A stretch of DNA of 64,000 nt from DASPSM01 sp963800135 (GTDB lineage Bacteria > Planctomycetota > Planctomycetia > Planctomycetales > Planctomycetaceae), in the NCBI GenBank assembly GCA_963800135.1, contig CAWCZR010000005.1, positions 1 to 64,000 of the forward strand, read 5' to 3'. The number at the start of each line of letters is the position of its first letter. Position 1 is the stretch's first letter. The position numbers were made by a program, and so were the translations under genes. Under the pieces are notes generated by a model. The model searched no databases and was not told the origin of the DNA. It saw only the letters and a program-made list of their open reading frames with translations. This document shows, in pieces, positions 46,442 to 56,024 of this stretch.

Positions 46442-46789
46442 AACACGCCTCCTCCGTTATCTGCTCCCCGCAGCCTTGCTGCCGCCGGTTTTTTGAGCCC
46501 ACCTTTTATTGTTTCACGCTTTCGTTTTCACGGGTTCGTTTTTCACCTCGTCGGTTGACGGGGCTGAAAGAGGGAATTGCAAATCCCGCGCCCGCGGACC
46601 AGAAGAAGCGGCAAAAGTGTGACCGCTGGCGGACGATTTGTCGTACACACGAGGAAGCGCGCCGCCGCGGTGAAGAGCGCGCGGGGAAGGTGCGAGCGCC
46701 AGAAGTGACATCGTGAGCGGGAGAACAGCGAAGCGTGCCGGAAGCCTATCGTCACGCCGGAGCGCCTTCGGTCTCAAATTCGGCGGCGT
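46442..46789. other. Gap of about 350 bases
   Basis: This stretch lies between two leftward genes. Short open frames on both strands have no family features. A GCAGCCTTGCTGC hairpin near 46470 followed by GGTTTTTTG on the plus strand faces away from the leftward genes and is only a weak terminator candidate. Confidence 0.45.
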
Positions 46790-49063
46790 TTACGGGCTCT
46801 CGTTCTTCGCTTCCTTCGCTTCTTCTTTCTCCGTCCCCTTCACGGGGACAAAGGTCTCGACCTCGATCATCAGCACCTGGATCGTCAGGTCGCCGATCTT
46901 GGTCTTCTTGGCATCGGGCTCGGTCGAGGGCTGCCGGGTGACGATGACATCGAGCGAGCGCGTGCGCTGGGTCGCCAGATCGTGCTGCACGATATCGACC
47001 CACTTCTCTTCGCCAATATCGTGCGTCGAGGCGTGCATTTGGGTCCGCGTCCCCTTGGCCATCGCGGAGTGATAGAAGTTGGCCGTGCGGCTGATCTCGT
47101 CGGTGCCTTCCAGCTGGATGTAATGCACGACGAGCGGCTCGCTGACGGCGGCCGTCAGGTTCGACGGCAGATCCTCGGGCCAGCGCAGGTGAAACTCCTT
47201 GATGATGTGCTCGCCGGGCCGCAACACGAACGGAACGTGGACGGACGGAGTCGGCGCGGAGCTGCTGCCCTTGCCCTTCTCGTGCCCCTGGCCCTTGGTG
47301 TCGGCCGTGCGCGACGATTTTTTCGCGGCCGCATCGTCGACTTTTCCCGCTTTGGTGGTGCCCGACTTCTTGTCAGCCTTCTTATCGGCGTTCTTATCAG
47401 TGGCCGCATCCTTTTTGTTGTCGGCGTCTTTATCGTCCCTGGCGTCGGCCGTAGCGTCGTCGCCCCCCGCCTGCGCCACTGCGGCCAGGCGCTCGTCCCA
47501 GTGCGTGACGAAGCGCTCGATCGTGTCGCGCCACTCGTACTGCATGTCGGTCTGACGTTGCTTCTCGGCCGCCTCTTCGGCCTTCTTCTCGGCGGCCGCG
47601 CTGTGGTGGCCACCGGGCGGCGTGCTCGGCGTATGGTGCCGCGCCTTGGGACGATCTCTGTAGACGACCGACTTCATCGCGATGAGAGCGCCCGGATCGA
47701 GCCACTCGGGACCGACGAGGTACATGGTGCCCGGCATAGCGGCCGCATTTGCGCCGCCCGCTCCGCCGCGCGCTCCGCCTCCGCCCATGCCGCCGCGACC
47801 CATTCCGCCCCCCATGCCTCCGGGCCGCATGCCTCCGCCCATTCCACCATAAGGCGCGCCCCCTCCGCCCTGGGGGTGGGGGGCGCTGGCTCCCGCGGCC
47901 ACGTGTGAGGCGGGGTTATCGGGCTTGCCTAGTTCATGTGGAGCTTTTTGCAGCAGGTAGGTCCGCAATTGTTCGCGGGCCGATTTGAGAGGAATCGAGC
48001 CGACGGCAGTGAGCACTTGTTCGGTGTTGCTGCCGGGCCGGGCGAGCTCCGCCCCCAGCGCCTCGATGAACGCGCTTTGCCACAGATCACGAGCGACGAG
48101 GGCCGGATCGGCGGGGGTCGCGTTGAGCAACTTTTCCGTGAATTCCAGAATCAGCGCGACGGGATTGTTGAGCGCCTCGGCCGCGGCCGCTCGCGCCGGG
48201 CGCCAGCCGTCGCAGGGCCACCGGGAGGCGCGGCGGCGGTTTGCCCCTGGAGGGACGCGATGGGATTAGAACCCGGCGGGCCACCGCCCGCGACCTTCGC
48301 CATCTCGGCCATGAGGGCGGCGGCGGCCGCCTGCGGGTTCGGCGCCGGCGCCTCTGGTGTGAGCCGCAGCGCGGCCTTCAGGGCGGTCGCGTTCTGCTCC
48401 AACACCTGTTTTTGCAAATCGAAGCGGAGCACGTCGGGCAGCGCGTGGCTCCGCATCAGCACGACTTGCGCGGCAAAGCTCGCCGGGCTTGGCTTGATCA
48501 GCGCCGTTTCGATCGCGCTGCGAATGTCGGGCGTCACCTGATCGTGCACTTTGGCGACCTTCGCCCGCAGGTCCGGCGAACCGACGCGTCCGATCACCCG
48601 GACGGCATCGATGCGCACAGCCGCGCCGGAATAGTCCTTGCCCGCGCAGCGTCTCGTCGGGTGTCGAAATCAGCTTCACCAAATAGGCATCCGCGGTGGG
48701 CGACTGCCGCATCGTCAGTGCGACGAGGGCCATCTCCGCAGCCTGCTGATTGTGTCCGCCGAAAGTGATTTTCCCCTCGACGATCGCTTCCAACGGCTTG
48801 AGGGCGGCGTCGCTCTGATTCACCGCCAAAGCTTGAACGAGCGAAAAGACGGCCTGCGTCTTAGTCAGCGGCGGTCCCGGCGGTTTGGCCTCGGCCACGG
48901 GAGCGTCGGCAGGAGCGCCTTTGCCCTTGTCCCTCTTGCGCATGCGCATCTGCGCGGAGGCGGAGCCCGCCACCCACAGGGCCAAGAGCGTCGCGATGAA
49001 CGCCGAGAGAGCCCAACGATGTCCCAACCCGCCGTCCGCCAGATTCCGCCAGCCAAAGCGCAT
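46790..49063 (-). CDS. Large secreted protein with low-complexity tracts, unknown function (two frameshifts, near 48640 and 48195)
   Basis: Reconstructed at 757 residues. The signal is LSAFIATLLALWVAGSASAQ. The N-terminal half has helical repeat-like segments (FSLVQALAVNQSDAALKPLEAI, AEMALVALTMRQSPTADAYLV, RVIGRVGSPDLRAKVAKVHD). A Gly/Met-rich linker follows (about 47740-47880, GGMGGGM units), then a Lys/Asp/Ala-rich charged tract (about 47340-47450) and a C-terminal beta-rich part ending DLTIQVLMIEVETFVPVKG. One shift adds a base and one loses a base. No enzyme motif is seen; a scaffold or surface role is possible. Confidence 0.65.
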
Positions 49064-49518
49064 GTCGCGTCCTCTGTTGTCTACTGTCGAGTCGTGTACG
49101 TTCGAGTTATCGCGATTCAGGGTGCCGTCATTTCGGTGCTCATTCGGCTCGGTTGTCAATCGGCGACGTGACCGTTGCTCCGCCGCCGCAGTCCGTCCGG
49201 CGGTTTGATGACGGCGGGCAGCGGTTTTTCTGCCGCCTCACAAACGTGCGTATCAGGAATGCCGATTGCGCGAGCGATCGAGCGGCCCCTCGATCGGTTC
49301 CGACGGTCAACCCGTTGCAGTCCGCATGGTGCCCGCGATTTTCCGCTTCTTCGCATTCTGGCTGCCGAAAATCTGCGGCACAACCGTGAATATCAGGAAT
49401 ACTTGCTGAGCCTGCCAGATGGTACGAAATGTGACCGCTCACCCGCCGCGCCGCGCGTTGGCCGCTCCGCGGGCCGTTTACCTAACTTTTCGCGTTCCCC
49501 ATGCGAGAGCAAAATCCC
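49064..49518. other. Gap of about 455 bases
   Basis: It separates the leftward secreted-protein gene from a small rightward gene. No gene, strong hairpin or repeat was seen. It should contain the promoters of both flanking genes. Confidence 0.45.
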
Positions 49519-49692
49519 ATGCAGACCCGCCCCCTGCCCGATATCAGCGTCGATTTCATGACCTGGCTCAACACCGAGCTGCGTAAGCGGATCGACGCCG
49601 ACGACGATTCCGAAACTCGCGGCCTGGTCAATCGCCTCAAAAATTACTTCGGCCGCCCCGTTGCGGTCGAAACGGTGGCGTCCGAGTTCTAG
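49519..49692 (+). CDS. Small conserved protein, unknown
   Basis: A 57-residue hydrophilic protein: LPDISVDFMTWLNTELRKRIDADDD, then RGLVNRLKNYFGRPVAVETVASEF, with predicted helix in both parts. ATG 49519 is preferred because GAGAG lies 11 bases before it; ATG 49501 is six codons upstream. No family is recognised. Confidence 0.5.
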   Translation: MQTRPLPDISVDFMTWLNTELRKRIDADDDSETRGLVNRLKNYFGRPVAVETVASEF

Positions 49693-50187
49693 GCGGACGT
49701 CCGTTCACGGGAGCTCGAAGAGACGCCCGCTGAACGTTTCGCGGTCACCCCCGCGAACCTTGGACAGCACCAAGACCAGAACTCATCACGACCGGGACGA
49801 GGAGCGAAATGCCCTCGCCCCGGTTTGCGTGTTTTCAGGCCTCGCCTCTTTGGGCGCTGCCGTGCGGGCGGGCCGCCCTGCCCTCGCCTTCCTCGTCAGC
49901 GATTGGGCAATCGCGCATCATGACGGTGAGACGCCGATCAAATTCCGCCGGCGCCGTGCGCTCTCGTCACATCGGGCAGCTCTCCCTCGTGACACAATGA
50001 CACAGGGCGGCGCTTCGAGCGACAGGAGGCTCCGAAAAAATAGGAACGCTCCGTTCGCTTCGCGGGCGGCCCGCTTGCAGATCTCAGCGTTTCCCACAAT
50101 CGGCGACGGCCCCGACGCGCACGTTTGGGTGGCGACGGACGACGTCGGCACGAATGAGAAGTACGCCCACAGAGTAAGCTTAGCGCG
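49693..50187. other. Gap of about 495 bases
   Basis: No gene is supported. Several open frames here are Arg/Ala-rich shadows of the GC bias. The stretch precedes the aldo/keto reductase gene. Confidence 0.45.
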
Positions 50188-51039
50188 ATGAGCGAACAGC
50201 ACCTAACGATCGGCGGCGTGCGAGTTCCCCGTTTTCTCTACGGGACGGCATGGAAAGAAGTCGGGACCGAGCGTCTGACCCGCCTGGCCCTGCAGAGCGG
50301 TTTTCGTGGCATCGATACGGCCAACCAGCGCAAGCACTACCACGAGGCGGGTGTTGGGTGCGCAATCGCAGCCGAGATCGCCGGCGGGCAACTCGCGCGT
50401 GACGATCTGTTTCTGCAAACCAAGTTCACTTTTCGCCGCGGCCAGGATCACCGGCTGCCCTACGATCCGCAGGCGCCGATTGCCACGCAGGTCGCGCAGT
50501 CGTGCGCCAGCTCACTCGAACATTTGGGCGTCGACGTCATCGACTCGTACGTGCTGCACGGCCCAACGCTGCGGGCCGGACTCGTCGACGCCGATTGGGA
50601 AGCGTGGCGTGCGATGGAGTCGCTCCACGCGAGCGGCCGAGTCCGATTGCTGGGGGTGAGCAATGTGAGCCTCGAACAGCTCGAGAGCCTGGCTCGCGGC
50701 GCGCGGGTGAATCCGCGGTTCGTGCAGAATCGCTGCTACGCGAGCCAGGGTTGGGACCATGACGTGCGGCAGTTCTGCCGCGCGCACGAGATCGTCTACC
50801 AGGGCTTCTCGTTGCTGACAGCCAACCGCGACATGCTCGCCTATCCCGAGATCGTTCGAATCGCCAAACGTCACGGACGCACAGTTGGCCAAATCGTGTT
50901 CCGCTTCGCGCTCGACGTCGGCATGCTACCCCTCACTGGCACGACGAGCGCCGATCACATGCGCGCAGATCTCGACATTTTCGACTTCGAGTTGACGTCC
51001 GACGAGGTCGCGACGATCGAAGGTCTGGCCACGCGTTGA
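50188..51039 (+). CDS. Aldo/keto reductase
   Basis: A 283-residue TIM-barrel NADPH reductase. The tetrad is visible as Asp in GFRGIDTANQRKHY, the Tyr in KHYHEAG, Lys in LFLQTKFTF and His in IDSYVLHGPTL. Later parts include VRLLGVSNVSLEQLESLA, NPRFVQNRCY, YQGFSLLTANRDML and the cofactor region QIVFRFALDVGMLPLTGTTS. It reduces an unknown carbonyl. It converges with the P450 gene 22 bases on. Confidence 0.9.
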   Translation: MSEQHLTIGGVRVPRFLYGTAWKEVGTERLTRLALQSGFRGIDTANQRKHYHEAGVGCAIAAEIAGGQLARDDLFLQTKFTFRRGQDHRLPYDPQAPIATQVAQSCASSLEHLGVDVIDSYVLHGPTLRAGLVDADWEAWRAMESLHASGRVRLLGVSNVSLEQLESLARGARVNPRFVQNRCYASQGWDHDVRQFCRAHEIVYQGFSLLTANRDMLAYPEIVRIAKRHGRTVGQIVFRFALDVGMLPLTGTTSADHMRADLDIFDFELTSDEVATIEGLATR

Positions 51040-51060
51040 CGCCGAGCGAGAATGCGCCGG

Positions 51061-52464
51061 CTAGCGCGGTTCGGCCGCCATGAACAGGCCGTGTTTGGGG
51101 CGGAGCGTCACCCGAGCTTCGGGGATCACCGGTCGGCCGGGGATGAGGTTAAGCGACCAGCGGGACGTGACGGTCGCCAGAATCAGCACGGACTCGATGA
51201 GGGCAAAGTGGTTGCCGATGCAGATTCGCGGGCCGGCGCCGAAAGGGAAGTAGGCGTACGGGTGCCGGCCTTCGGACCGCTCGGGCAGGAATCGGTCCGG
51301 GTCGAAACCTTCCGGGTTGTCCCAGAACGCGCGGTGGCGGTGGGTGACGAATTGCGACAAGAGCACAGGCGCGCCCGCGGGAATGGTCACGTCGCCGATT
51401 TGGTCGTCCGCGGCCGTCATGCGGGCGAGCCCCCACACCGGCGGGTAGAGTCGCATCGACTCCTGAATGACTTGCTTGGCGTAAGGCAGTTTGGGCAAAT
51501 CCTCGGCCGTGGCCGAGCGGCCGGCGAGCACGCCGTCGACCTCGCGCTGCAGCCGCGCGCGGACCTCGACGTGCTGGGAGAGCAGATAAAAGGTCCAGGT
51601 GAGCGCCTTGGCCGTCGTTTCGTGGCCGGCGAGGAAGAAGGTCATCACCTCGTCGCGCAGCTGCTTGTCCGACATCTGCGAGCCGGTTTCTTCGTCGCGG
51701 GCCGCCATCAGCATCGTCAGCAGGTCTTCGCGCGCGGCCGGCTGTGTTCGGTGCTGGTCGATGATCTTCTGCACGGCCTTGTCGAGGCGTTGGATCGCCC
51801 GTTCGTAGCGGCGGTTGCTGGCGACCGGCAGCCGTTCGCGAAAGTTCCAGGGCGAATGGATGCGTCGGCTGATTTCGTCGATGACGAGAGTGAGTGCCGC
51901 GCCGACGTCGCTGGCCTCGCCCGTGACGTCGGTGCCCAACAGCGTCTCGCCGACGATCCGCATCGTCAGACGCATCATTTCGTCGGCGACGTCGATCGGT
52001 TCGCCCATGCGCGAGGCGGATTCCCAGGACTCGGCCATTTCCTGCGTGGCCGTCACCATCGGAGCAGCGAATCCGGCGAGCTTCGGTGCGGTGAACGCGG
52101 GTTGCAGCAAGCGCCGCTGCCGCAGCCAGAAATCGCCTTCGCTCGTGATCAGGCCGTTGCCGACGACGTGCCGCAGCTTTTTGAAGCCGCGCGATTGCTT
52201 GGTGTAGTTGTCGCGATGCTTGACGAAGACGTGATACACGTGGTCCGGGTGGAACAGCGCGAAGGCCGTGCGCGGACCCAGCTTCAACCGGACGATGTCG
52301 CCGTATTCCGCGTGCACGCGAAGCAGGAACTGCGCCGCATCGCGCATCATTTCGCCGGCATGACCGATGAGAAAATTGCCCGGAGGCGTGGGCGCCTCGC
52401 GGGTTGCAACGGCAGGCCGCGGCGGCATGCGGCCGGCCACGGCGGTCATCCAAAGCGGCGACAT
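51061..52464 (-). CDS. Cytochrome P450
   Basis: A 467-residue soluble P450 with no membrane anchor. The I-helix is MTFFLAGHETTAKALTW, the K-helix ESMRLYPPVW (ExxR), then RFLPERSEGRHPYAYFPFGAGPRICIGNHFAL with the heme Cys. Sequence features resemble CYP102/CYP4-like bacterial fatty-acid or terpene hydroxylases more than steroid types, but the substrate is open. ATG 52464 was chosen over the longer frame because similarity starts there. No ferredoxin or reductase gene is adjacent, so the redox partner is elsewhere. Confidence 0.93.
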   Translation of the reverse strand: MSPLWMTAVAGRMPPRPAVATREAPTPPGNFLIGHAGEMMRDAAQFLLRVHAEYGDIVRLKLGPRTAFALFHPDHVYHVFVKHRDNYTKQSRGFKKLRHVVGNGLITSEGDFWLRQRRLLQPAFTAPKLAGFAAPMVTATQEMAESWESASRMGEPIDVADEMMRLTMRIVGETLLGTDVTGEASDVGAALTLVIDEISRRIHSPWNFRERLPVASNRRYERAIQRLDKAVQKIIDQHRTQPAAREDLLTMLMAARDEETGSQMSDKQLRDEVMTFFLAGHETTAKALTWTFYLLSQHVEVRARLQREVDGVLAGRSATAEDLPKLPYAKQVIQESMRLYPPVWGLARMTAADDQIGDVTIPAGAPVLLSQFVTHRHRAFWDNPEGFDPDRFLPERSEGRHPYAYFPFGAGPRICIGNHFALIESVLILATVTSRWSLNLIPGRPVIPEARVTLRPKHGLFMAAEPR

Positions 52465-52591
52465 GGTTGGGTCCCCTGCATTCAGTCCCCTAAATTCACC
52501 CAGCGAACGGAGACGATTGTAACACCGAGCGAGCAACCGCAGGACCAAGGCGCGAGTCCGCGTCAGGTTTATTCGGCCAGTCCGGTCGCGT

Positions 52592-53671
52592 TTATTCGAA
52601 CGGCACGCCGGTCCGCCGGGAAACTTCCCGCAGATCGTCGACCACCGGGCCGAGCAGCGGAATGCCCTCGACGCGATTGACGGCTTCGGCCAGCCGCTCG
52701 GGATCGCCCGGAATCAGCGGGCCGTCGGTGCCGGGGGCGGGTTTTGTCGCGCGGAACGTGCGGATCCAGTCGTCGACTTGCCGTTTGAATTCCGTCGGGT
52801 CGATGAAGGCGGCGACGGACAGGGCGCCGAAGAAATGGCCGATCCCCTTGCCGACCTCGCGCTCCTGCAGCACCTTGAGCAGGATGAAGGGCGGCGTGAA
52901 CGGACCCCAGTTGGCACCCGACAGCGGCCCGCACAACAAATCGACCATCGCCGACAGGCAATAGCCCTTGTGGCCGCCGCGGTCTTTGTCGGAGCCCATC
53001 GGCAACAGGGCCCCGCCGTTGTAAACATCGTGCGGATCGACGGTGCCGCGGCCTGCCGCATCGACGGCCCAGCCGGCGGGAATCGTCTCCTTGCGACGGA
53101 TGGCGTTTTCGACTTTGCCGAAGGCGGCCGAAGTCGTCGCCATGTCGATCACGATGGGGGGCTCTTCGAGGGCCGGGAAGGCGACGGCGATTGGATTAGT
53201 ACCCAGCCGCCGCTGTGCCCCCCACAGCGGCGCGACGATGCTGGTCGTGTTCGTCATGGCGAAGCCGATCAGGTCGCGTTTGAGCGCCTCCAGGGGGTAA
53301 TACCCGGCGATGCCGAAGTGATTCGTATTGCAGACGGCGACCCAGCCGGCGCCGACTTTCTCGGCCTTTTCCATCGCCAGCTCATTGGCCCGCATCGAGA
53401 CAGTCATGCCCAGCCCGGCGTCGCCGTCGACGGTGGCCGCGGCGGGTGAGTCGCGGACGACTCGGATATTCGGACGCGGATTGACGCGGCCCGATTCGAT
53501 CAGGTCGACGTAGCTTTTCATCCGCGCGACGCCGTGCGTGTCGATGCCGCGGAGGTCGGCCACGATCAGGATGTTGGCCGCCTGGTCGGCGTCGGTTCGC
53601 GAGATGCCGAACGATTCGAACACGCGGCGGCAGAATTCGTGCAGGCGTTCCGGGGCGAAGCGATTCATCAA
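52592..53671 (-). CDS. Ldh-family oxidoreductase (malate/L-lactate/ureidoglycolate dehydrogenase type)
   Basis: A 359-residue NAD(P)-dependent enzyme: LHEFCRRVFESFGISRTDADQAANILIVADLRGIDTHGVAR at the start, then VATVDGDAGLGMTVSMRAN, VCNTNHFGIAGYYPLEAL, IGFAMTNTTSIVAPLWGAQRRLGTNPIAVAFP and KGYCLSAMVDLLCGPLSGA. These are the family blocks, with the His of DTHG and NHFG at the active site. The 2-hydroxyacid used is not fixed by sequence. It is intact and lies upstream of the P450 gene on the same strand, 127 bases apart. Confidence 0.9.
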   Translation of the reverse strand: MMNRFAPERLHEFCRRVFESFGISRTDADQAANILIVADLRGIDTHGVARMKSYVDLIESGRVNPRPNIRVVRDSPAAATVDGDAGLGMTVSMRANELAMEKAEKVGAGWVAVCNTNHFGIAGYYPLEALKRDLIGFAMTNTTSIVAPLWGAQRRLGTNPIAVAFPALEEPPIVIDMATTSAAFGKVENAIRRKETIPAGWAVDAAGRGTVDPHDVYNGGALLPMGSDKDRGGHKGYCLSAMVDLLCGPLSGANWGPFTPPFILLKVLQEREVGKGIGHFFGALSVAAFIDPTEFKRQVDDWIRTFRATKPAPGTDGPLIPGDPERLAEAVNRVEGIPLLGPVVDDLREVSRRTGVPFE

Positions 53672-53707
53672 GGTTCCGATTGTTGTGGGTCGTCTACTCG
53701 GTGTTGT

Positions 53708-54172
53708 TTACTTTGTGTCGTCGACGAGGAGGTAAAAGACGTCGGTGCGAAGCTGGGTCTCGTCGTCGGTCCAGTGACCGTAGATTTCCCAATTCGGTCC
53801 GGCCAAGGTCCGGTGGTTGTCGGCCGCCCATTGGACGAGCCCCCGATGGGTTTCACCCAACCGATGATAGGCTCCGAAATGCGTGGCCGTCACGATCGAG
53901 CCGCCGGGCGTCGCGGAACAGATCAGATCGGCCGTGCTGGCAAACGGGGCGGTGACCTCCTGCCCTACTTCCAGGTTGATCACGCCGCTGACGTCGGCAT
54001 CCAAGTAGACGGCCACGTTGCGTCCCCCTTTGAGACCGAGCTGCTTCACCAGGTTCCACGAGGTGCCGCAGGCCTCCGGCACGACGGTCTTCAACTCGTC
54101 GAGCCGAGCCCGGCGGCGGACGATGGCAATCGGTTGCGGTTGGACGCGACGCGTCTCGATCGGGGCGGTCAT
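53708..54172 (-). CDS. GyrI-like small-molecule-binding domain protein
   Basis: A 154-residue stand-alone GyrI/AraC effector-binding domain: IAIVRRRARLDELKTVVPEACGTSWNLVKQ, RNVAVYLDADVSGVINLEVGQEV, VTATHFGAYHRLGETHRGLVQWA, GPNWEIYGHWTDDETQLRTDVFYLL. Such proteins bind drugs or hydrophobic ligands; some hydrolyse them. No DNA-binding domain is attached. A perfect 16-bp tandem repeat lies 28 bases before its start. Confidence 0.82.
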   Translation of the reverse strand: MTAPIETRRVQPQPIAIVRRRARLDELKTVVPEACGTSWNLVKQLGLKGGRNVAVYLDADVSGVINLEVGQEVTAPFASTADLICSATPGGSIVTATHFGAYHRLGETHRGLVQWAADNHRTLAGPNWEIYGHWTDDETQLRTDVFYLLVDDTK

Positions 54173-54576
54173 GGCGGCGGTCCTTCGTTGTGAGCTCGAC
54201 TTACAGGTGCCGTCTATTACAGGTGCCGTCTAATGTTGTCAGTCGACTCGACGCCCGGCTATTCGTCAAGGCGACACGAACGGCCGGCGGTCTGGCGTCT
54301 CCTGCCCTGAACGTCTGATCCGGCCCGCTTGCCGTCGTCGGCCTCCGGCGAGAGCCGCCCCACTTCCCTGAAAGCCCGCCCACTGACTAAGATCGAATGA
54401 TCGATCCAGAATCGCGTGATCGGTTGCAAGCACCCTGATACCAGGAGTTTTGCCGGCGTTTCCCCGCTCTTGCCAATGTCGCGCAAGTTGGTGATTGCTG
54501 CCTGCCGGATCGTTCACACCATCCGATTGACCTGCCTTCGATTGATCCTGCCTTCATTGGAAAGAAGTGAGTGCTG
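54173..54576. other. Divergent intergenic region with a tandem repeat
   Basis: About 400 bases between the GyrI-like gene and the PQQ-propeller gene, which point away from each other. Apart from the 16-bp repeat at 54201-54232 nothing is recognised. Confidence 0.5.
54201..54232. promoter_or_regulatory. Perfect 16-bp tandem repeat, possible operator
   Basis: TTACAGGTGCCGTCTA occurs twice without gap at 54201-54216 and 54217-54232, ending 28 bases before the start codon of the leftward GyrI-like gene. Two direct copies at this position could be a binding site for a regulator working as a tandem dimer, or a recent slippage event. Confidence 0.55.
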
Positions 54577-55897
54577 ATGTCTGCCGACGTTTTGTCTCGC
54601 CGCGCTCTGGCTGTCACGCTGTTCCTGTCGATCATTTCCGCGGCGCATTCAGCGTCGGCGAATGACTGGCCCAGCTTTCGTGGGGCCGACCGCTCCGCCG
54701 TCTCGAAAGAGACGGGCCTGATGGCGAGGTGGCCCAGCGACGGGCCGCCCCTGGTTTGGCACGTGCAGGGCGCGGGCCGTGGCTACGCGAGCCTGGCGAT
54801 TGCCGGCGATCGCATCTTTACGCTGGGCGATGGCCCCTCGAGCGAAAAAGATAAGAACGAATACGCCATCTGCTTCGATCGCCAGACCGGCAAACGGCTC
54901 TGGAGCAAGATGACCGGCAAGCCCTGGACCTCCGGGCAGCCGAGTTGGCAAAGTTCGCGGAGCACGCCGACCGTCGACGGCGACGTGGTCTACTTCCTCA
55001 CCCCCTACGGCCAGTTGATTTGTTTCGACACGGCCGACGGGAACGAGCGCCTGGCGCAAAGGGATGAAGGAGGATTTTGAAGGCCGCAAAGGGGATAGCT
55101 GGGGCTACAGCGAGTCGGTGCTGATCGACGGCGATCATCTGATCTGCACCCCCGGCGGATCGCGGGAGACGATGGTCGCGCTCGACAAGAAAACCGGCTC
55201 CCTCATTTGGAAGTCGCGCCGGCCCGGCGACCGCGGCGCGGCCCACTCCTGCGTCATGATTTCCGACGTCGGCGGGACGAAGGTCTACGTGCAGGACACG
55301 GCCAGCGGGCCGATCGGAGTGCGGGCCTCCGACGGCAAGCTCTTGTGGTCGCACGCGATCGACCAGACGCCGGCCGTCATTCCCACGCCCATCATCAAGG
55401 GCGATCTGGCCTACTTCTCGATCGGTTACAAGCGGGGCGGCATCCTCTTCAAGCAGGTGCCTTCCGCCGACGGGGGCGTCGACATCAAGGAGATTTACGG
55501 ACTCAATCCGAAGATGGCCAACAAGCACGGCGGCGTAGTGCTCCTCGGCAACTACGTTTACGGCGATACCGAAGACTCGGGCATTCCGTTTTGTGCCGAG
55601 CTGATGACGGGCAAGATCATGTGGAAGAAGCGCGGCTCGGGCCGGGGCTCGGCCGCGATGGCGGCCGCCGACGGCCACCTCTACATCCACTTCGCCGACG
55701 GCACAATGGTGCTGGCCAAGGCCTCGCCCAAGAGATACACCGAGGTCAGCTCATTCAAAGTTCCGGGCAGCGGCGAACGGCCAAGCTGGTCGCACCCCGT
55801 GATCCTCGACGGCAAGCTTTACCTGCGCGAGCAAGACCACGTCCTCTGCTACGACGTCCGCGCGAAAGGCCCCGGCTCACCGCTCGCCCACCGCTAA
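54577..55897 (+). CDS. Secreted PQQ-binding-like beta-propeller protein (one frameshift near 55055)
   Basis: Reconstructed at 439 residues. The signal is LAVTLFLSIISAAHSASA, followed by NDWPSFRGADRSAVSKETG, the usual planctomycete opening. Propeller blades follow (ICFDRQTGKRLWSKMTG, VVYFLTPYGQLICFDTADG, VALDKKTGSLIWKSR, AKVYVQDTASG-like and GKLYLREQDHVLCYDV). The frame slips after FDTADGNE with one surplus base and resumes at MKEDFEGRKGDSWGYSES. It probably binds an outer-membrane partner or acts as a quinoprotein-like scaffold. ATG 54577 follows GGAAAG; GTG 54571 is the alternative. Confidence 0.85.
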
Positions 55898-55946
55898 GCG
55901 AGGCACATTCCGGCGGGCGGCGAGCGCGTCACCGCTCGCCTGACCG

Positions 55947-55967
55947 GGGCAAGCTGGCAGCTTGCCC
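55947..55967 (-). repeat. REP-like palindrome, element C
   Basis: GGGCAAGCT and AGCTTGCCC pair over nine bases around GGC, followed by TAC. It lies 50 bases after the PQQ-protein stop. Confidence 0.85.
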
Positions 55968-55995
55968 TACGCACGCATCGGGCACCGTCTTTGTA

Positions 55996-56016
55996 GGGCG
56001 AGCTGCCAGCTTGCCC
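55996..56016 (+). repeat. REP-like palindrome, element D
   Basis: GTA, then GGGCGAGCT-GCC-AGCTTGCCC; this is the near-exact reverse complement of element C, 28 bases away. The EF-hand gene ends at 56025, just beyond it. Confidence 0.85.
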
Positions 56017-56024
56017 GCCAACCG

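Noticed and set aside
46465..46500. Possible rightward terminator hairpin with a T run
   Set aside because: The stem is short and no rightward gene ends before it.
49661..50191. 176-codon plus-strand frame before the aldo/keto reductase
   Set aside because: It starts inside the small upstream gene, is Arg/Ala-rich, and has no recognisable fold.
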